NCBI GenBank assembly: GCA_963750195.1
Contig: CAVVPS010000018.1
Location: 186,001 to 250,000, forward strand
Reading direction: 5' to 3'
DNA: 64,000 nucleotides
DNA from: AP-15 sp963750195
GTDB lineage: Bacteria; Pseudomonadota; Alphaproteobacteria; ATCC43930; CGMCC-115725
Both the position numbers and the translations under genes were made by a program. Every line of letters starts with the position of its first letter. Position 1 is the first letter of the stretch. Below, in pieces: positions 43,904 through 53,196 of this stretch. The notes beneath the pieces were generated by a model. That model ran no database searches, was not told the origin of the DNA, and saw nothing but the letters and a program-made list of their open reading frames with translations.

Positions 43904-45277
43904 CTAGGTTGCGCCGGTCTCGCGGGCAATGCCGGCCGCGGTGGCGCGGGCGCGCTCTGCGGCGTCGCGGGCCATTTCGGCGCACAGGCCGGTATAGGCG
44001 GTCGGGTCGAGCAGAGCCTTGATCGCTGCTTGGTCGAGATGCGCTGACACTCGTGGGTCGGCGGCGAGCAATTCCCCGAATGGGCGGTGTTCGACAAAGG
44101 CCGCCTGGGCCGCGTCGTAGACGACGTCGTGCGCGTGCTGCCGGCCGATCGCGGCGCCGAGGTTCAGCATCACCGCTTCGGCCATGATCAGCCCGCCGCC
44201 GAGATCGAGGTTCCTGCGCATGCGCTCGGGATCGAGCCGCAGCCCCCGCATCACCTCGACCAGCCGGGCGAGCATGTCACCGGTCGCGATCGAGGCGCGC
44301 CCGTCGGCGGTGTCCATGATCAGGCTGGTCGTGCGGTCGGCCTCGTGCTCGGTCTGCATCGCCTCCAAGGCCAATGGCACCATCGCACGCACCTCGGCCG
44401 ACGCGGCGATGATGTCCTGGCACAGCTTGGGGTTGCGCTTTTGCGGCATCGTCGAGCTGCCCACCGTGCCGGGCGGTACCGGCTCCTCGACCTCGCCGAA
44501 CTCGGTTTTCATCAGAGTGTAGATCTCGCGCCCGATCTTGCCGCAGGTCGCGGCCAGCATGCCCAGCAGGCAGATATTCTCGGCCAGGTGGTCGCCGATC
44601 GTGCGCGCCGGCACCCGCATCGGCAGCATGCCAAGCTGTTTGCCGATGCCGGCCTGCACCGCCGGCCCCTGCGCGCCCAATGAGGCAAAGGTGCCCGCGC
44701 CGCCGCCCAGCATCGCGACGAAAATCCGCGGCGCCGCCTGATGCAGCCGCTCGACATGGCGGATCAACTCGTCGATCCACACCGCCGGCTTATAGCCAAA
44801 GGTCGCGGGCAATGCGTGCTGGCCGTGCGTTCGCCCGGCGATCGGCATCTCGGCGCCGCGCTCGGCGAGGTCGGCCATCGCCCGGAGCGCATCGGCGATC
44901 AGACCGAGGAAGACCTTATGCGCCTGGCGCAACACCAGCAGATCGCCGGTCTGGGTGATGTTCTGGGTCGTCGCCCCCCAATGGACCCAGCCGCCATGAG
45001 GCTCGCCGGTGACCCGGCCGAGTTCCCAGACCAACGGCACGATCGTGTGGCCGGTGCGCGCGAAACCCTCGTCGATGCGGGCGCGGTCGAGGAGTTCCAG
45101 ATGCGCCGCCCGCCCGATCGCCTCGGCCGCCGCCTGCGGGATGATGCCGAGCTCAGCCTGCGCCTTGGCCAATGCCGCCTCGACATCGAGCCAGGCCTGC
45201 CAGCGATTTTCCTGGCGATAGAGCGCTCGGATGCCAGGGTCCGCAACGCGTGCGGCAGTCGGGAGTTCATCGCTCAT
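43904..45277 (-). CDS. Adenylosuccinate lyase / 3-carboxymuconate cycloisomerase family lyase
   Basis: 457-residue homotetrameric lyase of the fumarase/aspartase superfamily. AGRTHGQHALPATFGYK holds the general-acid His, and the flexible catalytic loop is GSSTMPQKRNPKLC. Overall it looks closer to PcaB-like cycloisomerases than to housekeeping PurB, judging by the long alpha-helical C-terminus and neighbours. Elimination or cycloisomerisation of a dicarboxylate is expected. It is upstream of the LLM gene on the same strand with a 37-base gap. Confidence 0.87.
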   Translation of the reverse strand: MSDELPTAARVADPGIRALYRQENRWQAWLDVEAALAKAQAELGIIPQAAAEAIGRAAHLELLDRARIDEGFARTGHTIVPLVWELGRVTGEPHGGWVHWGATTQNITQTGDLLVLRQAHKVFLGLIADALRAMADLAERGAEMPIAGRTHGQHALPATFGYKPAVWIDELIRHVERLHQAAPRIFVAMLGGGAGTFASLGAQGPAVQAGIGKQLGMLPMRVPARTIGDHLAENICLLGMLAATCGKIGREIYTLMKTEFGEVEEPVPPGTVGSSTMPQKRNPKLCQDIIAASAEVRAMVPLALEAMQTEHEADRTTSLIMDTADGRASIATGDMLARLVEVMRGLRLDPERMRRNLDLGGGLIMAEAVMLNLGAAIGRQHAHDVVYDAAQAAFVEHRPFGELLAADPRVSAHLDQAAIKALLDPTAYTGLCAEMARDAAERARATAAGIARETGAT

Positions 45278-45530
45278 CGGGATTTCTCCGTGTTGGTGTC
45301 TTTAGGCCTAAGTCCCACGGCGTGGCGCCAAGATAGACCGCATGGTTTGGGCGGCTCGCTAGAATGTCGGGGCCGATCATCGACTGGTCGCGTGTCACCG
45401 CGCCGTGAATTTTGCGACGCACGACCGCGAGGCCAAGGTACAGTCGTCGCGATCAAACCCATTGCGGGCTCAGGACTCTCGCTTGCGCGGGGCACGTAGA
45501 ATAGCCGAGCCGAAAGAAGAGGGGCAGGAA

Positions 45531-47143
45531 ATGCAAACGGATTACGTCATCGTCGGCGCCGGCTCGGCCGGCTGCGTGCTCGCCAACCGGCTGACCGAGG
45601 ATCCCGCGACGCGAGTGGTGTTGATCGAGGCTGGCGGCCGCGACTGGAACCCGCTGATCCACATCCCGGCCGGGTTCATGAAACTGCTCGACCATCCAAC
45701 CTTGACCTGGGGTTTCAAGGCCGAGGCCGACCCAGGCACCAATGGCCGTCCCATCCCCTACCCGCGCGGGCGCGTGCTCGGCGGCTCGTCGTCGATCAAC
45801 GGGCTGATCTATATCCGCGGCCAACCCGAGGATTTCGACCATTGGGCGCAGCTCGGCAATCGTGGCTGGGGTTGGGACGATGTGCTGCCCTATTTCAAGC
45901 AGGCCGAGAACTGGCAGGGCGAGACCAGCGAGCTGCACGGCAAAGGCGGGTTCCTGACCACCTCGCCAATGAGCGAGCGCCCGCCGGCGTGCCAGGCGAT
46001 CATCGATGCCGGCCAGGAGATCGGGCTCGAATACCGGCCGGACGTCAACAATCTGCCGCCGGGCGCCGGGGACAGCATCGGGTGGTGCCAGCAGACCCGC
46101 GGCGGTCGGCGCCGGGCCAGCGCCGCGCGCACCTATCTGCGGCCGGCGGCAAAGCGGCCGAATTTGACGGTCGTCACCGGGGCGCTGGTGCATCGCGTGA
46201 TATTCGACGGCAAGCGCGCGGTCGGCGTCGAGTTCTCGCGCGGCGGCTCCGGGAACTCCATCGAACGGGCCGATGCGGCGGGCGAGGTGATCCTCGCCGC
46301 CGGCGCGGTCGGCTCGCCGCATCTCTTGCAATTGTCGGGCGTCGGCGAGCCGGAGACCCTCGCCAAGGCCGGCATCCCGGTCCATCACGCGCTGCCCGGG
46401 GTCGGGCGGAATTTTCAGGACCATTACATCGCCCGCATGTCCTGCGAAGTGAAAGACATCGAGACCCTCAACGAGCGCGGCCGCGGCCTGTCCTTCGCCG
46501 GCGAAGTGCTGCGCTACCTCGGCTCGGGGTCCGGGATGCTGACCTACAGCGCCTCGCTGTGCGCCGCCTCGGTCAAGGTGCTCGAGGAATCGGCGACCCC
46601 CGACGTGCAGTGCGTGTTCGCCCCGGCGAGCTACAAGCCGGGGCTGATCCGCAAGCTCGACGACAAGCCCGGCATCACCGGCGGGCCGTGGCAGATGCGG
46701 CCGCAGTCGCGTGGTTATGTGCTGGCCCGCTCCCCGATCCGCGCGAGCAGCCGGCAATCAACCCGCGTTATCTGGCCGAGGACACCGACCGCCGGGCGAT
46801 GGTTGGCGGGCTCAAGTTTCTGCGCCGCCTGTTCGCGGCGCCGTCCTTGGCGAAATACATCGTCGCCGAGAAGATGCCGGGACCCGACGTGCAGACCGAT
46901 GACGAGCTCTTGGATTACGCGCGGCAGAACGGCTCGACCGTCTATCATGCGAGTTGCAGCTGCATGATGGGCAATCACGCGATGAGCGTGGTCGACGACA
47001 GGCTCCGGGTGCACGGGCTCGACGCCTTGCGGGTCATCGACGCCTCGGTCATGCCGGCGGTCAGCTCGACCAACACCAACGCGCCAACAATCATGATCGC
47101 CGAAAAGGGTGCGGCATTGATCCGCGAAGACGCCCGCAACTGA
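45531..47143 (+). pseudogene. GMC-family FAD oxidoreductase (choline dehydrogenase-like), one frameshift
   Basis: FAD enzyme that oxidises alcohols or sugars. FAD motif DYVIVGAGSAGCVLANRL at the N-terminus, PRGRVLGGSSSINGLIY (GMC signature 1), and AAGAVGSPHLLQLSGVG (signature 2). The C-terminal catalytic region has YHASCSCMMG with the active His, and VMPAVSSTNTNAPTIMIAEKGA. The frame breaks near 46735, where a C seems to be missing from CCCC before GATCCGCG. Joined across it, the protein would be about 537 residues, normal for the family. Confidence 0.88.
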
Positions 47144-47256
47144 ATGGCTGCCATGCCCCGGCGCGCGCAGCATTACCCCCACGCGCGTCGTGTTGCGGGT
47201 TATTCTCGCTCCAGACGGGCGGCGAACGCCGAGGCCGGCCGCATCGGAGCGAGGTT

Positions 47257-48510
47257 ATGAGCACGACCCTTTCCGCGGAACGCAGCACGGGCCGCCGCAG
47301 AGCCGCCGAAGGCGCGGTCTTCTCGATCATCATGGCGCTGAGTTTTTCGCATTTCCTCAACGACATGATGCAGTCCTTGGTGCCGGCGCTCTACCCGATG
47401 CTGAAGGGTACCTACGGCCTGAGCTTCGCCCAGATCGGGCTGATCACCTTGACCATGCAGGTGACCTCGTCGTTGCTGCAGCCGGCGGTCGGCCTCTCCA
47501 CCGATCGCCGGCCGCAGCCCTACTCGCTCGCGATCGGCATGGGCGTGACCCTGGTCGGCCTGTTGGTGCTCGCCCATGCCGGCAGCTATGTCATGCTGCT
47601 GCTCGCGGCGACGATGGTCGGCATCGGCTCCGCGGTGTTCCACCCCGAAGCCTCGCGGGTGGCGCGAATGGCGTCAGGCGGGCGGCACGGCCTGGCTCAG
47701 TCGCTGTTCCAGGTTGGCGGCAATATCGGCTCGTCCTTGGGACCGATCCTGGCCGCCTTTATCGTGATTCCGAAGGGTCAGGGCAGCATCGGCTGGTTCT
47801 CGCTGGTGGCGCTGTTGGCGATGACGGTGCTGTTTTCGGTCGGCAATTGGTACCGCCGAGAGCGCTCCGCGCCGCCGCGGCCGAGAGCGCACCACGCGGT
47901 CGCCGGGCCCGATTTGTCGCGGCGAAAAATCGGCTGGGCGCTGGTGATCCTGCTGGTGCTGGTGTTCTCGAAAGCATTCTATACGACCAGCCTCAACACA
48001 TATTTCACCTTTTATCTGATCAGCCGGTTCCACCTCCCGCTGGCCACCGCCCAGATCTATTTGTTCGTCTTTCTGGCGTCGGTGGCGGTCGGGACCTTGA
48101 TCGGCGGCCCGCTCAGCGATCGGATCGGCCGCAAGTCGGTGATGTGGGGCTCGATCCTGGGCGTATTGCCGTTCACCCTGTTATTGCCGCACGCCAGCCT
48201 GTTCTGGACCGTCGTGTTGATCGTGGTGATCGGACTGACCTTGGCTTCCGCCTCGTCGACGATCATCGTTTATGCGCTCGATCTGGTGCCGGGAAAGATC
48301 GGCACGATCGCCGGGCTGTTTTTCGGCCTGTCGTTCGGATTGGCCGGCGTCGGCGCGGCGTTGCTCGGCCGGCTGGCCGACGCCACCAGCATTGAATTCG
48401 TCTACCAAGTCTGCGCGTTTCTGCCGGCAATCGGTCTGCTGACGGCGTTCTTGCCAAACCTCGGCCGCCCGGTCCCACCCGCCGCCGCGAGGTCACCAGC
48501 CCCCGCGTAG
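47257..48510 (+). CDS. MFS transporter, fosmidomycin-resistance (Fsr) type
   Basis: 417-residue twelve-helix major facilitator. FSHFLNDMMQSLVPALYPMLK near the N-terminus, VGIGSAVFHPEASRVARMASGGRHG and LIGGPLSDRIGRKSVMW match the Fsr branch of drug exporters. The two six-helix halves are split by a basic cytoplasmic loop (about residues 200-225). ATG 47257 follows GGAGCGAGGTT. It could export a product handled by the neighbouring catabolic enzymes or a toxic compound. Confidence 0.87.
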   Translation: MSTTLSAERSTGRRRAAEGAVFSIIMALSFSHFLNDMMQSLVPALYPMLKGTYGLSFAQIGLITLTMQVTSSLLQPAVGLSTDRRPQPYSLAIGMGVTLVGLLVLAHAGSYVMLLLAATMVGIGSAVFHPEASRVARMASGGRHGLAQSLFQVGGNIGSSLGPILAAFIVIPKGQGSIGWFSLVALLAMTVLFSVGNWYRRERSAPPRPRAHHAVAGPDLSRRKIGWALVILLVLVFSKAFYTTSLNTYFTFYLISRFHLPLATAQIYLFVFLASVAVGTLIGGPLSDRIGRKSVMWGSILGVLPFTLLLPHASLFWTVVLIVVIGLTLASASSTIIVYALDLVPGKIGTIAGLFFGLSFGLAGVGAALLGRLADATSIEFVYQVCAFLPAIGLLTAFLPNLGRPVPPAAARSPAPA

Positions 48511-48650
48511 AAATATCCCGGTTCGCCGTTGACCGTTCGCGGCTCGCCAGATAGCGTTAATACGCGAGCGGATGTTCTCACAAAATGCGGGTCTCCGGCT
48601 CACCCCGCACGGTGCGGCCGGATCAACATAAAAGACGGAGGAAGCTGACC

Positions 48651-49490
48651 ATGTGGACGTCGTTGTGGCGAGCGGCTGCGCTTGTTCTGATCTCGATATT
48701 GCTGACGGGAATGGCCTATGCCGGTGGCGGCGGGGATCAAGGGCCGTCGATGCGCGGACCGATCTTCGACATCACCCATTTCGACGTGCTGCCGGTTAAC
48801 ACAGACACGCCCGATTCTTTCGAGCAAATCGCCTACAACCAGTTGTTTACGTATCGTGATGCCAGCGAAACCGATCCTGGCTCCAAGAGCTTTCGGGTCG
48901 TCAATTGGCTCGCGGCTCCGAACCATTCGCAAATCATCGACGTCTGGGGCAGCCTCGATGCGTTCGAGGCACATCTGGCGCAAACTCACAGCACCGACTT
49001 CCGGTTTGCCGTTCAGCTTCAGGCCCCTCTGGGGCCTCCGTTCTTCAACTGCTGTATCGGCAGCCCGATCGACGACCGCCAATACAGCCTGGTGAAGTCA
49101 TTCAACACGCCCTGGACTAGCGCCAGCCTCGCTCCGGAGTCGGTCGTCGGGAACGAAAACCTCGGGCTGTTTGTCGTGACCTATGTCGATTTCCTGGCGG
49201 ACGGCGACCCCGGCAAAGCTCTGAGGGAGCTGATCCGCTATGGATCTGACACGAGCCAAGCGGCTGGGCAGCTGAGCTACACCGTCCTGCAGCAGATCGA
49301 CCGGCCGAACCGCTTCGCGACCCTCGAGGTCTGGGATTCCTTAACGGACTACAATAACTGGCAGACTGATCACCACACGACGCACTTTGTCACCAAGGTG
49401 ATGCCGTTGCTCGGCTCCCCGTTTGATCACCGGCTTAACCGTTTGTGCGGCTCTACCTACACGGATAACGTCGGCTGCGTCGCGCCGTGA
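48651..49490 (+). CDS. Secreted protein with two tandem ABM-like (dimeric alpha/beta barrel) domains
   Basis: 279 residues with a signal peptide (residues 1-24, ending AYA). Two homologous halves follow: FDITHFDVLP...NWLAAPNHSQIIDVWGSLDAFEAHLAQTHS and LFVVTYVDFL...QQIDRPNRFATLEVWDSLTDYNNWQTDHHT (shown by key residues: V-W-G/D-S-L then a His-rich helix). Both end PLGPPF or LLGSPF. The fold is that of antibiotic-biosynthesis monooxygenases. Cysteine pairs (CC near 125, late CG and CV) suggest disulfides. Unknown substrate. Confidence 0.75.
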   Translation: MWTSLWRAAALVLISILLTGMAYAGGGGDQGPSMRGPIFDITHFDVLPVNTDTPDSFEQIAYNQLFTYRDASETDPGSKSFRVVNWLAAPNHSQIIDVWGSLDAFEAHLAQTHSTDFRFAVQLQAPLGPPFFNCCIGSPIDDRQYSLVKSFNTPWTSASLAPESVVGNENLGLFVVTYVDFLADGDPGKALRELIRYGSDTSQAAGQLSYTVLQQIDRPNRFATLEVWDSLTDYNNWQTDHHTTHFVTKVMPLLGSPFDHRLNRLCGSTYTDNVGCVAP

Positions 49491-49539
49491 CAATCGTCCG
49501 AAGAGCAGTGGGGTAGCGGCGCCCGGATAGGCGCCGCTG

Positions 49540-50100
49540 TCACGCTGGCGCGCGTTCTTTGTGCTTGGCGCGCAGCCCTTCGATCCGCGCCTCCATCTCG
49601 GGCCCGGGCCAGTCTTCGAGCAGCCAATCCGGCAACGGCTCATCGGCGCTGCTGACGGCGAGCGCCTCGTCCTGATCAGTCCGCCCGTCGGCGAACAGCT
49701 GCAGCGCATGCGGCATCTCGTAATAGATTTCGAGCGTGTTGCCGTCGGGGTCGGCGAAGTAAAAGCTGCGCTGATTGACATGGTTGGTCGCTCGCATGAT
49801 GGCGACGCCATTCCGGACCAGATGCGTATAGGCGTCGCGCAAGGCGGCGTAGCTGCCGACCTGAAAGGCGATGTGCCCGAGCCCGATCTGGCCCCGCTGC
49901 GGGCGCTGCGCCTCGTCTGGCGCCGGATGCTGGCCGATGTCGAGGGTATGGAAATTCTCGCCGAGGGTCATGAACACGCCGCCATGATCCGGGTCCTCCT
50001 CGGCAATCGCAAAGCCGAGAACGTCGCGATAGAACCGCTTTGAAATCTCCTGGTCTGCGACCCGCAGATTGACGTGGCCGATACCCTTGAGCTTGATCAC
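49540..50100 (-). CDS. VOC-family protein (ring-cleavage dioxygenase-like)
   Basis: 186 residues. GIGHVNLRVADQEISKRFYRDVLGF opens the first VOC unit. LGHIAFQVGSYAALRDAY opens the second, and FYFADPDGNTLEIYYEMP ends it. The His of GHV, His of GHIAF and Glu of LEIYYE form the type I extradiol/glyoxalase metal triad. The GTG start at 50100 is preceded by a strong GGAGG five bases upstream. A C-terminal acidic tail (about 50 residues) is extra. Substrate unknown. Confidence 0.85.
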   Translation of the reverse strand: MIKLKGIGHVNLRVADQEISKRFYRDVLGFAIAEEDPDHGGVFMTLGENFHTLDIGQHPAPDEAQRPQRGQIGLGHIAFQVGSYAALRDAYTHLVRNGVAIMRATNHVNQRSFYFADPDGNTLEIYYEMPHALQLFADGRTDQDEALAVSSADEPLPDWLLEDWPGPEMEARIEGLRAKHKERAPA

Positions 50101-50319
50101 ACTATCCTCCGTAACCCATCCCCACGCTCCGGCCATAACCGGCTCCCGCCACCATACCCCACCCCGAGCCTCACGGCCAAGCAAGCCGACCATGACAGAC
50201 CGAGCCCCAAAAGCACTTCGCCATTCGCAAAATCAGAGGCGGTGAGAGCGGCGCGCCCGATGGCTTGGCCGAACCGCGGGCGAAGCCGGGAGCCTCATTG
50301 CAAGGAGGAAGGCTGAGTC

Positions 50320-50712
50320 ATGCCCACCTTCAGTGCCCCACTGATAAATCTCTACTCGCGCGACCTTCCGCGAGCGGTGGCGTTCTATTCGGAACTAGGC
50401 TTTGTTGAGACGTTTCGTACTCCGGCCTCAGGCGAACCAAGCCATGTCCAGCTCAAGTTGGACGGGTTCTCTCTCGGAATTGCGACAATAGAGGCGGCAA
50501 GAGAGCACCACGGCCTTCGTCCGGAAGGAGAAGGCCGCTGGATCGAAATCGTAGTCTGGACCGATGACACTGATTCCGCATTAAGCGCCCTAGTCGCCAA
50601 GGGGGCGCCTTTGCTCTCTCCTGCCCATAACTTTCTCGACGGCAGGCTGCGCGCCGCTTGGATCGCCGATCCGGACGGCAACCCTATCCAGCTGGTTCAG
50701 CGGAAGGGTTGA
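50320..50712 (+). CDS. VOC-family (glyoxalase/bleomycin-resistance) protein
   Basis: 130 residues, one VOC module: LINLYSRDLPRAVAFYSELGF at the N-terminus and AAWIADPDGNPIQLVQ at the end. Metal ligands are partly lost: Asn replaces the first His and Gln replaces the final Glu. Binding rather than catalysis is possible. Base composition is slightly less GC-rich than its neighbours. Divergent from the previous VOC gene. Confidence 0.82.
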   Translation: MPTFSAPLINLYSRDLPRAVAFYSELGFVETFRTPASGEPSHVQLKLDGFSLGIATIEAAREHHGLRPEGEGRWIEIVVWTDDTDSALSALVAKGAPLLSPAHNFLDGRLRAAWIADPDGNPIQLVQRKG

Positions 50713-50823
50713 AACGGGCGCCCAGAATGGCGGTTCGGGTGAAAGGCCGAGGTTCCGGTTGCGGCGCTCTTGGCGGGGGGTCATCATGGGTCCCGCCTAA
50801 GGAGAACGCCGGGAGGGAGCGCC

Positions 50824-51807
50824 ATGGCCCAGAGCATGTCGACGAATTTGCCGCCCGAGCAGCAGCGCGAGATGCTGCGCCGCATGCTGACAATCCGCCG
50901 TTTCGAGGAGCGTGCCTCGGCCGACTATCTAGCCGGCAAGATCTACGGCGTCGTGCACTGCTACATCGGCGAGGAGGCGGTCGCCGTCGGCGTCTGTTCG
51001 GCGCTCGGCACCGGCGACCGGATCATCTCAACGCATCGCGGCCACGGCCACTGCATCGCCAAGGGCGCCGACCTCAACCGCATGATGGCCGAACTCTACG
51101 GGCGGCAAACCGGCTACTGCAAGGGCAAGGGCGGCTCGATGCACATCGCCGATTTCGGCATCGGCATGCTTGGCGCCAACGGCATCGTCGCGGGCGGGAT
51201 CGCAATCGTCACCGGCGCGGGGCTGGCGGCGCAGATGGAAGGCAAGGGTGGTGTCGCGGTCTCGTTTTTCGGGGATGGCGCATCGAATGCCGGACCCTTC
51301 CACGAGTGCCTCAATATCGCGGCGACCTGGAAGTTGCCGATGCTCTATGTCTGCGAAAACAACATGTACGCCGCGAACACCGCGGCCGCCGCGACCCACG
51401 CCTTGAGCGACGTGGCGACGCGCGCGGCCGGCTACGGGATTCCGGGCGTCGTCGTCGACGGCAACGACATCTTTGCGGTCCATCAGGCGGCAAACCGCGC
51501 CGTCGAGCGGGCGCGTTCGGGCGACGGCCCGAGTTTGATCGAATGCAAGACCTACCGCCAGCGCGGTCATACCGAGCGCCGAGGGCAGGCCGACATGCGC
51601 GACCCCGCCGAGATCGATGCGTGGAAAGGGAGGGACCCGATCGCGCGGCTCGAGCGGCAGCTCAGGGACCAAGGCTACCTCGACGACGCCGGGCTGCAAA
51701 CTATGGAGCGCGACATCATGGCCGCACTCGAGGCCGCCGCTGCCTTTGCCGAGGCGAGCCCGTTCCCACTGCCCGAGCAGGCGACCGACGACGTATTTGC
51801 GGCTTGA
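50824..51807 (+). CDS. Second dehydrogenase E1 alpha subunit (pyruvate/acetoin type)
   Basis: 327 residues. STHRGHGHCIAKG, GKGGSMHIADFG, FFGDGASNAGPFHECLNIAA...YVCENN (ThDP motif GDG...N) and a phosphorylation-loop-like YRQRGHTERRGQADMRD. It is coupled to an E1 beta gene 15 bases downstream but to no local E2 or E3. Start ATG 50824. Similar to, but clearly different from, the E1 alpha at 38.9-39.9 kb. Confidence 0.9.
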   Translation: MAQSMSTNLPPEQQREMLRRMLTIRRFEERASADYLAGKIYGVVHCYIGEEAVAVGVCSALGTGDRIISTHRGHGHCIAKGADLNRMMAELYGRQTGYCKGKGGSMHIADFGIGMLGANGIVAGGIAIVTGAGLAAQMEGKGGVAVSFFGDGASNAGPFHECLNIAATWKLPMLYVCENNMYAANTAAAATHALSDVATRAAGYGIPGVVVDGNDIFAVHQAANRAVERARSGDGPSLIECKTYRQRGHTERRGQADMRDPAEIDAWKGRDPIARLERQLRDQGYLDDAGLQTMERDIMAALEAAAAFAEASPFPLPEQATDDVFAA

Positions 51808-51822
51808 GGCGAGGACCGGACA

Positions 51823-52800
51823 ATGCGAGAGCTGACGTATAACGAGGCCGCGCTCGAAGCCATCGCCGAGGAGATGCGGCGCGACCCCAAGATCTTCTAC
51901 ATGTCGACCGACGCGCTGCCGCCGCTGCTAAAGGAGTTCGGCCCGCAGCGGATCAGGGCGACGCCGATCACCGAAGCAGCTCTGACCGGCATGTCGATCG
52001 GCGCTGCCGGCTGCGGCTTCCGCCCGATCGTCGACTGGCGGCAGGTGACATTCTGCTTTGTCGCGATGGACCAGATCGTCAATCAGGCGGCGAAGATCCA
52101 CTATATGTTCGGCGGCCAGGTGACCTTCCCGATCCTTTATCGGGCGGCAGTCGGCGGCGGCGGCCTGGTCGCGGCGCAGCACTCGCAGTCGCCCTATTCG
52201 ATGTTCATGAATGTGGCCGGCTTGAAGATGTTTCTGGCGTCGAGTCCCTACGACATCAAAGGGCTCTTAAAAACCGCGATCCGTGACAACAACCCGGTCA
52301 TCTCCTTCGAATCGAGCCGATTGATGACGCGCAAGGGACCGGTGCCGGACGAGGACTACACGATCCCGCTGGGCCTAGCCGACATCAAACGCGAGGGCAG
52401 CGACGTTACGGTCGTAGCCCTCGCTTGGCTGGTTCACGAGGCGCTCGCCGCCGCCGAAGAGTTGGCCAAGGAGGGGATATCGGTCGAGGTTGTCGATCCC
52501 CGCTCCCTGGTACCATTGGACACGGCAACGATCCGCGGCTCGGTGCAGAAGACCGGTCGCCTCGTCATCGCCGACGAGGCCGGGCCGACAGCCGGCTTTT
52601 CGGCCGAGGTCGCCGCGGTCGCCACGGAGGATATGGCGACATTCGCGCGGCTCAAGGCCCCGGTAAAGCGGGTCTGCGCCTTGCAGGTGCCGATACCCTA
52701 CAGCCCCGTCCTCGAAAATCACGTCTTCCCGGACCGTAAGCGGATCACGGCCGCGATCCGCGAGGTGCTCCAAGGACCGGGGTCCGCCTTGGCTGCGTGA
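51823..52800 (+). CDS. Second dehydrogenase E1 beta subunit (pyruvate/acetoin type)
   Basis: 325 residues. RATPITEAALTGMSIGAAGCG, QHSQSPYSMFMNVAGLKMFLASSPYD and VVDPRSLVPLDTATIRGSV are E1-beta landmarks. The expected IGEDV motif near residue 25 reads FYMSTDA, and the Glu that contacts ThDP N1' is kept in TPITEAA. The N-terminal change suggests a divergent substrate. It forms a two-gene unit with the preceding E1 alpha. Confidence 0.88.
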   Translation: MRELTYNEAALEAIAEEMRRDPKIFYMSTDALPPLLKEFGPQRIRATPITEAALTGMSIGAAGCGFRPIVDWRQVTFCFVAMDQIVNQAAKIHYMFGGQVTFPILYRAAVGGGGLVAAQHSQSPYSMFMNVAGLKMFLASSPYDIKGLLKTAIRDNNPVISFESSRLMTRKGPVPDEDYTIPLGLADIKREGSDVTVVALAWLVHEALAAAEELAKEGISVEVVDPRSLVPLDTATIRGSVQKTGRLVIADEAGPTAGFSAEVAAVATEDMATFARLKAPVKRVCALQVPIPYSPVLENHVFPDRKRITAAIREVLQGPGSALAA

Positions 52801-53196
52801 GGGCGTCACCGCTCGATCGAGACTTGGCGAATCGCCGCCAGGGATCGCGGTCGGCGAGAGGCGGTACCGGACCCAAAAGGCTGGTCCGGCAGCAAGTGGC
52901 GGTCACAAGGCCTTTAACCCCCACAAAGCGGGATAGCGCTTTTCGCCGAATCGCAGTCTTCCTGTGCGGTGGGGTGGCGGCGGATTTACACCCGTAAGCG
53001 CAACCGCCCCCGCTCGCCGGCCGCTCGAGTCGTGCTCTGGAGCGGGTGAAACCTCCGCGCTTGACGTAAACGAAATAATCCCGAACGAATTTAGTTGCCA
53101 CAACGCGTAGCGGAAGCGAAAAAGCACCTTGAGGGCTGCGACCGGGGGATGTCGGGCTGAGCGGACCGACAATTCGTTTGGCGGGGGGCAAGGACA
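52801..53196. other. 396-base spacer with one hairpin, no supportable gene
   Basis: Downstream of the E1 pair. Holds a short stem GGACC/GGTCC (about 52868-52886) that could act in transcript end formation, though no U-tract follows. I see no tRNA-, 6S- or RNase P-like signature and no convincing frame. Confidence 0.4.

Noticed and set aside
52801..53196. Structured RNA (RNase P, tmRNA or 6S) in the spacer
   Set aside because: Only one short stem; none of the conserved core elements of these RNAs are visible.
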